A stretch of 64,000 bases of DNA from Anodontia alba (Eukaryota > Mollusca > Bivalvia > Lucinida > Lucinidae). The DNA lies in NCBI GenBank assembly GCA_964016985.1, contig OZ024821.1, positions 14,619,211-14,683,210 of the forward strand, written 5' to 3'. Under the pieces are notes generated by a model. That model searched no databases. It was not told where the DNA came from and was given only the letters and a program-made list of their open reading frames with translations. A program made the translations under genes and the position numbers. Of the stretch, positions 1-11,000 are shown in pieces (the stretch's first letter is position 1; each line of letters starts with the position of its first letter).

Positions 1-121
1 TTCTATTATTGTTTTTTCTTTTTCAGAGAAAAAAAGTCGAACATTTCTTGTGAATGATGTGAATAATCAAAAACATATTTCAAATATCTGCTACAGTTGT
101 GACAGGCACCTTAAGGGTTAA
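1..121. mobile_element. TTAA-MITE-2, right end only
   Basis: This matches the right half of the family seen complete at 27248-27459: a stretch related to ACATTTCATGTGAATCATCT, then a TGCTACAGTTGTGA-like segment, ending CTTAAGGGTTAA. The terminal TTAA is at 118-121. The left half lies outside the window. Confidence 0.6.
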
Positions 122-244
122 TACCCAAGGAGCATTTATGATTTATATTGTATTCAGGATGAAAAAGAGCAAGTTAAACAAAATCGAGGAAAAGGTCAAA
201 GCAGACTTATGGCCAAAGTTTTATAAAACAAATGGTGTTTGTCA

Positions 245-456
245 TTAATCCTTCTCTTGCTAAACACGACATGCCCTGTCTTAGCAAACTGTGTAGATCC
301 AGATCAGATGGCTTCTTCAGAAGCCATCTGATCTGGATCTGCACTGTTTGTCATTAAATATGTGAATTTCTATCAAAACCCAGATCAAGTAATCTGATTG
401 GCTGGAAATTAGAAGTGGGCATGGCATCTTAATTAACTGGGCATGATAAGTGTTAA
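245..456. mobile_element. TTAA-MITE-1, copy 1
   Basis: The copy is bounded by TTAA at 245-248 and 453-456. It contains the family's internal hairpin: two arms around AGATCCAGATCAGATGGCTT meet at TTCAGAA. The terminal inverted repeats are diverged forms of CCCTTGTCCTGCTGAA. TTAA duplication with CCC..GGG ends is typical of piggyBac-type MITEs (family knowledge). It carries no coding capacity. Confidence 0.75.
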
Positions 457-501
457 TATTGGTGGTCAGAGTAGGCTGAACAGTCTTTGTTAAATAAAGT
501 C

Positions 502-680
502 ATAGCTCCAGATAAAGCACTTTCTTCAACCGAAAAGTATACTGATATTTTTCTTACATGTAAGCCTTCTTGAAAACATATGATGTGGTACTCATCAGAT
601 GTACCTCACTGAGGCATGCCTAATGAGTACTCCCAACATATGTTTTCTTGGAGAAATTATAAAATAATATATGGCGCTAT
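502..680. mobile_element. GCTCCAG palindromic MITE, copy 1
   Basis: It starts CATAGCTCCAGATAAAG and is nearly palindromic around TCACTGAGGCA. The arms hold ACATATG and a TACTCAT/ATGAGTA pair. The right end is diverged (GGCGCTAT). Better copies, such as 24512-24699, show terminal repeats GCTCCAG..CTGGAGC. Confidence 0.65.
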
Positions 681-1122
681 TTAAGCAATGTAAAATTATT
701 TCCCTTTGTTAATAAACATTAAAAATGTACCCATATTTCCTTGCCATAAATCTGACTTTCCTGTAGAAAATACATGTATATTAACAGGATAATTTTTCTA
801 TACTCAAATTTGAAATGACGGGTAATAACAAATTAAAGTCAGTATTAACCACTGGCCTAGTCATTACTCTTATTGACTGGCCCTATACCAACCTTTATAA
901 AAGGTCCAAGTACAAATGTAGCATGTTCAGTTACTCTGGACGATCAATATATTAATGTAAATTAAATGGAACAAGAGTGTGAAAAATGGACATTTTTTAT
1001 GTCTGTAACTTGAAAATGATCAAATGAGATAAATACACCACTACCTCTTTATAAAACTTTTGCTGGGATATAAAGCAAAAACCATGTTAGCTAAACAACT
1101 ATGTCCTATCCAAACAAAAATA

Positions 1123-1191
1123 CAAAAATGTATAGATTATAGAAAAAATGGCCATTTATAGTAATTTTTCTATATAATCTATACATTTTTG
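1123..1191. repeat. Long imperfect hairpin
   Basis: Arms 1123-1147 and 1165-1191 (CAAAAATGTATAGATTATAG and its complement, with a 2-nt bulge) enclose an 18-nt loop. No other copy was noticed in the window. Confidence 0.6.
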
Positions 1192-1390
1192 TTTCGATAA
1201 AACTCTTCTGGGGTGCACTTTTAAATGGTCTTGACTCTTGTATCAGAGACTGTCTTATAAAAATAAAGAGGTTCCAGCATATGAAAAAATCAGAAGAATT
1301 TTCGATCAGAAAGTGTGTTTCTGATACATGTACGTGAATCCACATCACGAAAACATGCCTATATAACTTTGACCCTCTTAAACCCCGCTT

Positions 1391-1614
1391 TTATCCCTTG
1401 TCATACTGAATAAATTAAGCTGCCATGCCCACTAAAAGGCACTTCTAATTTCCAGCCAATCCGATTACTTGATCTGGGTTTTTGATAGAAATTCACATAT
1501 TTAATAACAAACAGTGCAGATCCAGATCAGTTGGCTTCTTCAGAGGCCAACTGATCTGGATCTACACTGTTTGCTTAAACAGGGCATGTCATGCTCAGCA
1601 AGAGAAGGGTTATA
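1391..1614. mobile_element. TTAA-MITE-1, copy 2 (inverted)
   Basis: It has the same hairpin core as copy 1 but runs in the opposite orientation. The ends read TTATCCCTTGTCAT.. and ..AGAAGGGTTAT, so the flanking tetranucleotide is TTAT on both sides here, a mutated or variant target. Confidence 0.7.
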
Positions 1615-1651
1615 TAGTAAAACTGGCGTTTATAGGGGTACATGTATACAT

Positions 1652-1790
1652 TATTTTTCTTGCCTCTACTCATAAACATAGATTGTGGGTACTCATTAGA
1701 ACTGCCTTGCCAAGGCAGTTCTAACGAGTAACTACAATATATGTTTTAAGCAGAAGTATGAAAAATATTAGAATTTTTCATCTGAAAAAT
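1652..1790. mobile_element. GCTCCAG palindromic MITE, core fragment
   Basis: The palindromic core (TACTCATTAGAACTGCCTTG and its complement, flanked by AACATA/TATGTT) is present. Both termini are degraded. Confidence 0.55.
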
Positions 1791-2189
1791 TTCCTTTTTG
1801 GGCTATAAAATTTTCAATATATTTGAATAGGCGTGTTTTCATAATGTAAAGACCCTGATCAGCTTATACATGAGTCAAGTAGTTTTATCAGGTCATCTAG
1901 TCTTCTGCAGAATCTAGCAGCCATCTAGAATCGCTGAATAGCACAGCAATACTTGCATGCATTCAAATAACCACAAAGTCATATTTATTGTTCAGATCAG
2001 ATTTTTGTATTAAATGAGGTTTTTATTGGTGAATAATAGTTGTTTTTTGTTTTTTTTGTTTTTCTTAACTGAATGAATACCATCTTAAGATTCATATATG
2101 AATTATCATCATGATATCAACTACATGTATTTAACACACACACACATCAAAATATGATGAACCTTCTGCAGAATTTATATATAGATGAA

Positions 2190-2325
2190 TACATGTACAT
2201 ATAATAATAAAAAAAAGATGAAACAATCAAATTTGTAATACATGTATACATGTATACATTGTATAATAAAAAAAAAAAAAAAATGAAACATTCAAATTTG
2301 TAATCATGTACATGTATTCATGTCA
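2190..2325. repeat. Local direct repeat with poly(A) and ATGTACAT tracts
   Basis: A segment with ATAATAAAAAAAAGATGAAAC, then ATTCAAATTTGTAAT, then ACATGTA occurs twice in tandem. A-tract lengths differ between the copies, consistent with slippage. Confidence 0.6.
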
Positions 2326-2387
2326 GAATGCATATTCCTCTACATAACACTTGGCATGCGGGATAAAAAATTCAGTAATCTCGTTTG

Positions 2388-2500
2388 GAGACAACTGCAT
2401 GAAAAGTCAAATCCCTTTTTCTGAGAGAAATAAGAAAAATATCAACAATTTGTTGTCTGCTGAGTTTGCCCAGACATTGGTACAGGTTAATAAGTGGTAA
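2388..2500. mobile_element. AAAACAGG palindromic MITE, fragment
   Basis: The right half of the family is recognisable: ATAAGAAAAATATCAACAATTTGT, GTCTGCTGAGTTTGCCCAGA, then GGTTAATAAG. The left half is reduced to GCATGAAAAGTCAAATCC. Confidence 0.5.
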
Positions 2501-2653
2501 AGGCCTTTGCTTATCGAGTGTTTAATTTTATTTACAACAAAATTAAAAAAAAAACAAAAAAAAAAAACAATGTGGAAACAGAATACCAGATATGCAGGCT
2601 GATCCTGACTGCTGTTGTCAACCTTACCCTGGATGTGACGGTGTCTTCATGTA

Positions 2654-2850
2654 GCTGACTTAAGATGCATAGCAACAGATAGAGCGCTTTTTTCTTCCGA
2701 AAAATGCTGATATCTTACTTCTCCACGAAAACATATGTTGTGGGTACTCATTAGAAGCGCTTCACTGAGGTACTTCTACTGAGTACCCATAACATATGTT
2801 TTTGTGAAGAAATAAGAAATATATTATATGGATACCCCCTCTTATCTGTA
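2654..2850. mobile_element. GCTCCAG palindromic MITE, copy
   Basis: The arms are AACATATGTTGTGGGTACTC and its complement, meeting at CTTCACTGAGGTA. The outer parts include GCATAGCAACAGATAGAG on the left and CTTATCTGTAGCTGTGAG on the right. Confidence 0.65.
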
Positions 2851-3488
2851 GCTGTGAGATGTATGGAAAAATGAAGGAACCAACAGAACCTAACCTACAT
2901 GTATATAGAGCAAATCATGTTTTCCTAACTTTGACTTTCATAACTTATTTTAATTAATTTTAGGCCAAATATAACTATCAAATCATTCGTCTGAGAAAAT
3001 CAATTTGGAACAAAATAGAGCTCCTTTGAATTTTATTACATGTATCTTGTTGCACAAGTGTCAACCTTTAACTGTTAGCAAATACATGCACATACTGAAC
3101 CATTTTCAAATCTTATTAGATTAAAAGTTTGCATTTTTGTAACATGCAAACACTACAAAAGGCCTTTTAATTTATTATTAATATGTTTGTAGTCAAACTT
3201 TTATTTATATAAGCCCTATGATGTAATTGTTATTAAGATTAGATCAGCCTTAAACACTTATTAAGTAATGGTCACAAATATAAACTTCATTTTAAGAGCT
3301 ATAATTTTGAAGAAACACTGAAAGTTTTCTGGCATTTCTACGTTTTTGGAGATACAATGCATCCACTATTCAAAAAGCAAATGTTTGGTTCAGACTGCAT
3401 AGATGTGTATAGTGAGCTGGACTTTGGTCAGTCAGCTTAATAAATACCAGACACTAGCTGTTATTGTTCGAGAATTTTTGTTAATATC
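2851..3488 (-). other. TM2D1 3' flank and probable 3' UTR
   Basis: AT-rich sequence with no recognised repeat. A minus-strand AATAAA polyadenylation signal (plus-strand TTTATT, 3200-3205) lies about 290 bp beyond the TM2D1 stop. It is the best candidate for the transcript end. Confidence 0.4.
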
Positions 3489-4100
3489 TTAATATGTTTT
3501 CACAATAGTCTCATTATTCATATAAATCCTTTGGAGCCCTGCACCATAGAAATTTATTATATAATCTGAACCATCTGATGGTTTCACTATTTGCGTTGCA
3601 ATCAACAGCACATCAATCAGCTGTCCCAGGAAGAAAAATCCTAAAGTAGAAAATTTCAGTAAACCAAGAGCAGGGTATCCCAGATAAAATCTATCAATGC
3701 CAAACATGCCAAGAAACACTGATAGCAATAAGGCAGTTTCGAATCCATATCCATTTGTCCACTTGCATGGTACTTCTTTAAGAAATCCAGCATACACATG
3801 TAAACCATCTACCATTTTCTCCATCCCTTTCACCGACTCATCTGGGATACATTCTATGCCCGGAGCTGGATAACATACCACAGATACAGTTCTGGTTTCT
3901 TCTCTACACCCCTTTGCTTGTTGTGTATAGGAGTCAATTTTTGGTTCATCACAACGGAATTGTCCCATAAGCAAGTTTTTGCATTGTATTTTGGCTGTAT
4001 GATTTCCACTTCCTGCACCAAGTTTCATAAACAAAGACAAAAACAAAGCTCTCACTACTAAAATGGCGTTCTGAGAGTTATCGTTTAATCTAAAGTTCAT
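3489..4100 (-). CDS. TM2D1: TM2 domain-containing protein 1 homologue
   Basis: The 203-aa product is a predicted secretory-pathway membrane protein of the TM2D family, whose members have been tied to Notch signalling and phagocytosis (amx and relatives in flies). In human, TM2D1 was described as a beta-amyloid binding protein. A hydrophobic N-terminus (about residues 11-27) is a likely signal or anchor. Residues 40-112 hold six cysteines (40, 50, 65, 76, 84, 112). The TM2 domain spans about 118-185, with two membrane segments (about 120-135 and 150-173) around the family's DRF motif at 136-138, inside GIDRFYLGYPALGLLKF. The C-terminal PSDGS and NET blocks also match the family. The whole frame is uninterrupted from ATG to TAA. 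Vertebrate TM2D1 is split by introns, so the intronless state is notable. Met25 is a possible alternative start. It diverges from the DNTTIP2 gene 409 bp away. Confidence 0.93.
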   Translation of the reverse strand: MNFRLNDNSQNAILVVRALFLSLFMKLGAGSGNHTAKIQCKNLLMGQFRCDEPKIDSYTQQAKGCREETRTVSVVCYPAPGIECIPDESVKGMEKMVDGLHVYAGFLKEVPCKWTNGYGFETALLLSVFLGMFGIDRFYLGYPALGLLKFSTLGFFFLGQLIDVLLIATQIVKPSDGSDYIINFYGAGLQRIYMNNETIVKTY

Positions 4101-4509
4101 TTTGTTTCATCTTCATGCTACTTTCATTCAAGAGTTGTAGGCTGCTGGACACAAATCGCTTTCGTTTAGAGTGCTTGGAGTTTGTTTACATTTTTTTTTT
4201 AAGGTCTGAAAAAGGAAGTGCAGGAAGTGACCTCCCCTGGAAATAGTTCTTTAATAGCAATATATCGCAATATATAGCAATAAAGAATTATGCGTCTCTA
4301 TCATCAATGATTTTAGGCAGAAGGATTGCGGAAAACACATTAAATGTCATTTTACTATATATAACAGAAATCAATTTTTATAATAATTAACTATATTGGG
4401 CACTATTTTATACGAAAGCGGAAATGCGCATTGCTACAATTCAGGTGCTGTTGGGTCCACACGTGAATATATTGTATGGATAGAAATAAAGTGAAAGTAA
4501 GCCAGAATA
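4101..4509. promoter_or_regulatory. Shared (bidirectional) promoter region
   Basis: This is the only sequence between two divergent start codons, so both 5' UTRs and core promoters must lie in or near it. Visible candidate sites are two ETS-like AGGAAGTG motifs in tandem (4213-4220 and 4222-4229) and a CACGTG E-box (4460-4465). No clear TATA box is placed for either gene. A palindromic AT stretch with repeated ATATAGCAATA/ATATCGCAATA is at about 4258-4285. The functional assignment is inference. Confidence 0.55.
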
Positions 4510-5048
4510 ATGATTTCCAGTGACTCTTCCGACTCCGAAAGTAACATTTCTTCAGACTCTGAAATTGAGAGACTTGCAGTTAAAGCATATCAATGTGTGA
4601 AAACTAAATTTCAAAAACAGAAGTGTATCAATAATAGACCTGAGGCTGATGTAAGGCCACTGACAGCACACCGCAAGAAAATTTATGAAACGTTCATATA
4701 TGATAGTGAAAGTGAGGAAGAAAAGCAATTAGAAAATAATTGTAAAAATGAGGAAGTTGATGCTGTTTATAAGGAAAGTGAACAAATGTTTTTCCTTGAT
4801 AAAAATCCTGCAACCAGGACTGTTGATATATTCACACCTACAGAACCATGTGCAGCAGAAACAGATATAGCTGACAGAACAACAGATTTGCAGGAAACAG
4901 ATAAAGCTAAAAACAAGTCTGGGAATGAAAATGGAAACACAGTCATAGTGACTGATCTGTCAAACCTTCATTCAAATGAAGATGGACAAGAGATACAAAG
5001 CCATGAAGCTGGGAAAAAGAAACATTCAAAAACTAAATCTGCTGATAG
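4510..5048 (+). CDS. DNTTIP2: DNTTIP2 exon 1 (acidic N-terminus)
   Basis: It encodes residues 1-179 plus two bases of codon 180. It opens with a Ser/Asp cluster (SSDSSDSESNISSDSE), typical of nucleolar acidic tails and likely CK2 targets (inference). The ATG is the first in the frame after a short untranslated leader. The donor is GATAG|gtaata. Reading on would meet a stop within a codon, so the apparent ORF end at 5052 is intronic. Confidence 0.88.
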
Positions 5049-8000
5049 GTAATATGAAAAAATCTGTACATGTAAAAAAATGAAGCGTATTACAATACTC
5101 TGTTCACAGGCACTGTAATACTGGCGGGCCCCCGCAACCTAGTGGATAGAAGAGTTGATTCTTAAGCAGTTAGGTTTCTCACAGCTGTGGTTCGAGCCTC
5201 ACTCGGGTCACGTGGGAAAAAAAAAAAAGCTAAGTTCTGCTTACGGATCTTCAAGTGGTTTTTCCCTGGGTTCTCCATCCACCATTGATGAACAATTGGC
5301 TTGATATAAATGTAATATTTTCTTGACAGGGCCGTAAACCCCCTCCCCCTCCCCAGAAAAAAAAATCACTGTAATACTGGCAGCACCCCAGTGATATGAT
5401 CTGTAACATCCAATACAGTTTTAAGATGCTTTCACAAATGAAACAGACCAACAACAATACTGACTAGCCCTCCAAATGATCTGGCTCATTCTCCACCATA
5501 GAGGATACCACAGTTGACTCCAAAGGGGTAGCTAATCCGATAGAAAGTTCAACACTCATAAAGCATTTTGGAGTATGCAAGCACTGTCATAATCACATTT
5601 TCAGCTATTGATAACTCACCAGTACAGCCAGGGCTAAATGCAGGGTTTGGTTTACAGTCTTTATTTTTTATATGGAGTTTAAATTACAAATGCACAGCGA
5701 AGACATTAAAAAAATTCCAAAACTCTACTAGATCCAGTTATGATAAAGCTTAGAACTTTAGGTAAAAATGTCAGAAGACATCATTTTGAAATAATTTTCT
5801 TATTTTTCCTTAAAAAAATAGGATTGACATTTCATGCAAATTGTCTGATTAAGTCTCAGATCCTGTTTTCTAGGGAATATAAGAAAAATATCAATTTGTC
5901 GTCTGCTGAATTTGCCCAGAAAGTGGCAAAGGTTAAGGAAACAAACGATAACAGGCATAATTTGGAAGTTTTATTTCCAGTAATTCAGAAAATATTCAAC
6001 AAAACACCTGTTTTATATACGGTAGCTAACAAACTGTCTGTATCTCATAGTTTTTTGGGGTTTTTTTGTTTGTTTATTTTTATACACCACCACTCGATAG
6101 TGGCAGGGTTATTAATATTATGGTTTCACGTTGGTTGTCCATGTGCCCATCCATCTTGTATGTCTGGCCATTCATCTGTCTTTTGGTTTCTGGGAGTTAG
6201 CTTGAGTAAATGTACATGTATGTAAATGGATTTTCACCAAACTTGGTATGCATTGATATAGTGGAGATCTGGTTTGGGATTGCGAATGGGTACACTTCAT
6301 CAATTATCTGTCTGTCAGATTCAGCCGAATCTCACTCAATAAGGAGTCAGATTCGGAAACTGAATCCGAAGTCTGGTCATTTGATCGTGCGATTAACGAG
6401 ATCGTGCGATTAACGAATGTTCAAGAGGTTGGATTTGCCCACACAGCTTGGTTTCGGCTCTTGCTCCGACTAAATTCTACAAGAGCCAAAACCAATATTT
6501 GCCAACTGATAATATCCCTCAATTAGAAGCGGATGCGTCGCTCCTAGACATTTCTAATAAAGGAAGAGCTTCTATTCCGCTCAAGAATCTAGAAGCATGG
6601 GAAAGGAAGGCTAGAAAACTAGTTGCTATTAATTCTCATGCTGATCTATTTTCTTAAGCTGCCTTCCTTTCATTACAACAGGAATCGATGTCGGTTGCGG
6701 CCCTTTCCAGACTTCTGGAGGCCGTAGCCAAATCGATTAAACATGCTACTGCCATGTCTACACTTTTAACTACTGAATTATTCCAAGCTAGGAGGGACGC
6801 AGCCCTAGCTTCGTCTAAACTACTACTCGACAATTCCACATACGAGTTAAGGAACGCTCCTATTAACTTAAAATCCTTATTTGACGGCAGGATAAAAGAA
6901 ATAGCTAAATCAAACTTCGAAGCTCAACAGCAAAGGTTTCTAGCTTCTACATCCATTCAGTCACAATCTCATTCTTATAAGCCTCCTTCGCAGAGCAGAG
7001 CTTTCAAGATACCTAAATATCCTGCTAAACAAACAACATCCAGACCTAAACCTACGCAGTCGTATAGGTCCAAAAATATTCCTCAAAGCTCATCTTCTCA
7101 CATTAAGAAAGATAATATCAAGAGGACTGGTAACATCCGTCAGTTCCCCTCCTCTAAACCTGCCTCTTCCTCCGCAAGATTATGAAGGCCCGCCCTTTCC
7201 ACTGCCTGCTCTTCCGCTCGCGGACATTCCAGTGGGAGGACGATTGGCCCATTTTGCGGAAAAATGGGAGGAAATAACAGACAACAAATGGGTCCTCTCT
7301 ATCGTACGAAACGGTTTCAGGATACCATTCATCAAAATTCCTCCTTTGTCATCTGTTCCGATCAGAATGAGTCAATCCTCCTCCCCGTTTCTCAGAGAAG
7401 AGATAGAAAATCTTCTCAACAAACGGGCAGTGGAAAGGGTACAGAATCCGGAAACTCCCGGCTTTTATTCCCGGATTTTCCTTGTGCCAAAAAAGAACGG
7501 AAAGTTTCGTTTAATATTAGACCTGTCTTTATTAAACTGTTACATAGAGAAACAAGCATTCAAAATGGAAACAGTCAAATCGGTAAGACAAGCGATGAGA
7601 CTCAACGATTGGGCTGTCTCCATAGATTTAACAGATGCATATCTACATGTGCCGATACATCGTCAATCCAGGAAGTATCTTCGCTTCGTACACGAAGATC
7701 AAGTATATCACTTTTCGGCCCTACCATTCGGAATGTCCCTAAGTCCGTTAATTTTCTCGAAACTGATGGACGTTATTGCAGCGTTTCTACGCCAACGTGC
7801 CATATCAGTTTTTCCATACCTAGACGATTGGCTGATAAAAAATCTGATTCACAACCGTCTGATTACTCAGACAAAGATTTGCATTCAAACTATTCAAAGC
7901 CTAGGTTTTCTGCCAAATCTCAAGAAGTCAGATCTCTTTCCTGCTCAGAAATTCACCTTCATAGGTATGGAATTTCTGACGCAACAAAATTTAGTCAGGG

Positions 8001-11000
8001 TTCCAGCGGATCGTGTACAGAACCTAATTCTAACAATCAAGAAAATAATGTCAGCAAAACATGTATCGGCACGAACTTTCCTTTCTCTTTTGGGCAAACT
8101 CAGTGCTGCAGCAGACCTTGTTCTCCTGGGCAGACTGCACTTACGTCCTCTTCAGATGTGCCTGCTGTCAGTCTGGAAACCTCATATTCTTCCTCTCGAT
8201 CACCCGATCTCGATAAACGGCATGATTTGATCTCACTTACAATGGTGGATAAACCCCATTCGATTCGAGACAGGGACTTCAATCCATCCTCCAGACCCCA
8301 AATTCTTCCTTTATACGGATGCCAGTCATTACGGATGGGGAGCTCATTTAGAGCCGACAACACTGTCCTTTCATGGTCGCTGGACAGAAAACCAATCCCA
8401 GCTCTATATCAATATGTTAGAAATGATGGCCATACGATTAGCACTGAAACAAGCCAAAACATTTATTCACCATTCTTGCATCATGATATCCACAGACAAC
8501 ACAACGGTGGTCTCATATATCAACAAACAGGGTGGCACTCATTCCCCCAATCTTTGCGTAGAAGTTTGGAAAATACTCAATTGGTGCCTGGAACAAGACA
8601 TAGTTATCAGAGTACGTCACATCCCAGGCAAATTCAACATTCTTGCAGACCGCCTCTCAAGACTAGACAAACCTATCAAGACAGAATGGGCTCTGGATCA
8701 AACAGTTGCGAATTCAGTATTCCAGATGCTCAACTTCCCAAATGTGGATCTGTTTGCGACAAGATTCAACCACAGACTCCCATTATATGTCTCTCCAGTA
8801 CAAGACTACAAAGCACTAGCGATAGATGCCCTGTCCATGGACTGGAATCATCTTCATGCATATGCTTTTCCTCCTTTTATTCTGATACCTGCTGTTCTAG
8901 AGAAAATCCGACAACATCAGTGCAGAATAGTTCTCATAGCTCCGTTCTGGCCACAACAACAGTGGTTCTCAGAACTTCTTCTTCTATTAGTGTCAGCTCC
9001 GATTCGTCTGCCACTAATTCCAAGACTACTGACTCAATCCAAAGGAAGATTTGTACATCAAAACCTCCCAATTCTCGACCTTCACGCTTGGGAGTTATCA
9101 AACAATCAATCAGAGATAAGAAATTTTCACAAAACGTTGCAGATTTTGTCTCCAGATCAAGAAGAGCATCTACACAAAAAGTCTACGATGCAAAATGGAC
9201 CATCTTCTCTAATTGGTGTCATACAAAAAAGGTTAATCCGATCTCGGCCCCTATTACAGTTATAGCCGATTTCTTAATCTTTCTTTTTTCGGAAAAGAAA
9301 TGTCAGATTAGTACTATTAAAGGTTATAGATCTATGATCTCTAACACTTTAAAATTCAAAACTGGTAATAGAATCGGATCTAATCCAGTTTTATCTGAAC
9401 TTATCAGATCCTTTGAACTTCAACGACCAGTACAAAGATCTCTTACACCTAAATGGGACTTATCGTGGGTTTTAGTATGTCTACAAAAACCACCTTTTGA
9501 ACCTCTTGATAAGGCTTCTAAATTTCACGTTACTATTAAGACAGCCTTTCTCTTAGCTCTTGCCACTGCTAAAAGGTGTAGTGAAATACATGCTCTAGCT
9601 ATGGATTCACAACATTTAAGATTTAATCAATCTGATGGTTCAGTTTCCTTGATTCTTAAATCTGGTTTTTTAGCAAAAAACCAGCTTCCTTCTGTTAAAC
9701 CAGATCCTATTGTTGTTCCTAGTCTTGCTTGAATATGTAAATGGGAACATACTGACAGACTTCTTTGCCCCGTTAGGGCTCTGAAATTCTATCTCAAAAT
9801 GACTAGCTCTTATCGCCAAAATAGAACTAGACTTTTTCTTCCTATTAAAGGCAATAAGGATATTTCTAAAGATACTTTCTCGAGATGGATATCTTACACT
9901 GTTAAACTTGCCTATAGGAAACTCACTAAACGAGATATCTCTTTCCTTAAAATCAAAGCTCATGAAGTTAGAACTCTTTCCTCTTCTTGGGCTTTCTTCG
10001 ACAAAGTTCCTCTCAATGATATACTTCAAGCAGCGGTTTGGAATAGTTCATCAACTTTTCCCAATTCTATCTCAGAGACATGTCTCAACAAGCACAGAAT
10101 CTCCAAAGTTTGGGCCCCATTGTAGTGGCCCAAAAAGTGGTGGTGGGCCAACAGCAATCAGTTATGGATGTGTAGACAACGTCAACAGCCCCCCTAGACC
10201 TGATGCTATACTAGAGAGGTACTAATTATATCTTTATTATATATATATGTTAACCTTGGATTACTTTATCCTTGGTTAAAGGATCTTATTATTGCCTTAA
10301 GCACTAATTATGTCCTCATTATATATATATAAAAAATAAATCTTTTTAATAAGCCTTAATTCAGAAGTTGGGACTAACTTATTAGGAGAAATCCTCCCTC
10401 CTATTCTACAAATTCTAGCACATTATCTATAGGTTAATGTATTACGAAGTTAAAATGAAGTTTTTTAAAAGTAAAACATATTTTAATGAGTAATACTTAA
10501 CCTATAGATAAGTATTTATCGTCCCACCTCCCTTCCCTCGCTCCTTTCTCCTAATTGTGTATTGTTTTACACATAAAAGAAACTGACACGTGATCATTTG
10601 AGCGGGAGGAACTACGTCATACAGGTAACTGTTTAAAGGGACCTTCTGAATTAAGACTTTATAACGACTGAAAGGTCGTTTTTTCTGTGGAGGGGGTGAA
10701 TAACAGAATAGAATAGCACATTATCTATAGGTTAAGTATTACTCGTTAAAATATGTTTTACTTTTAAAAAACTTCATTTTAAATTCTTTTATCCCTGAGG
10801 ATTCAGTCTTTCAAAGGAATTGAATAGGGGTTATAATCTCATTACAGTTGTTTGGCATATTTGTATTTTTACCTTTTTGGCTTATTTAGTGTTTTATTAG
10901 GTCTCCTGAGCTGTGCTCAGGATGAGCTATAGTAATCACTTTTTGTCCATCACCCATCTGTGCATCCGTCCGTTAACATTTTCAAACAACTTCTCCTCTG

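Larger units (their letters stand above)
6316..10782 (+). mobile_element. DIRS-type tyrosine-recombinase retrotransposon, degenerate, 5'-truncated
   Basis: The order is gag-like region (6316-7185), reverse transcriptase then RNase H (about 7190-9265), tyrosine recombinase (about 9100-10125), and a 3' region with inverted repeats (10424-10782). That order, the YLDD RT box, the recombinase and the absence of LTRs define DIRS elements. The left inverted repeat and gag start are missing. In-frame stops and a frameshift disrupt every ORF, so the copy is dead. It lies in DNTTIP2 intron 1 in the sense orientation. Confidence 0.88.

Noticed and set aside
9670..10029. 119-codon minus-strand frame
   Set aside because: Antisense to the DIRS recombinase; no domain recognised.
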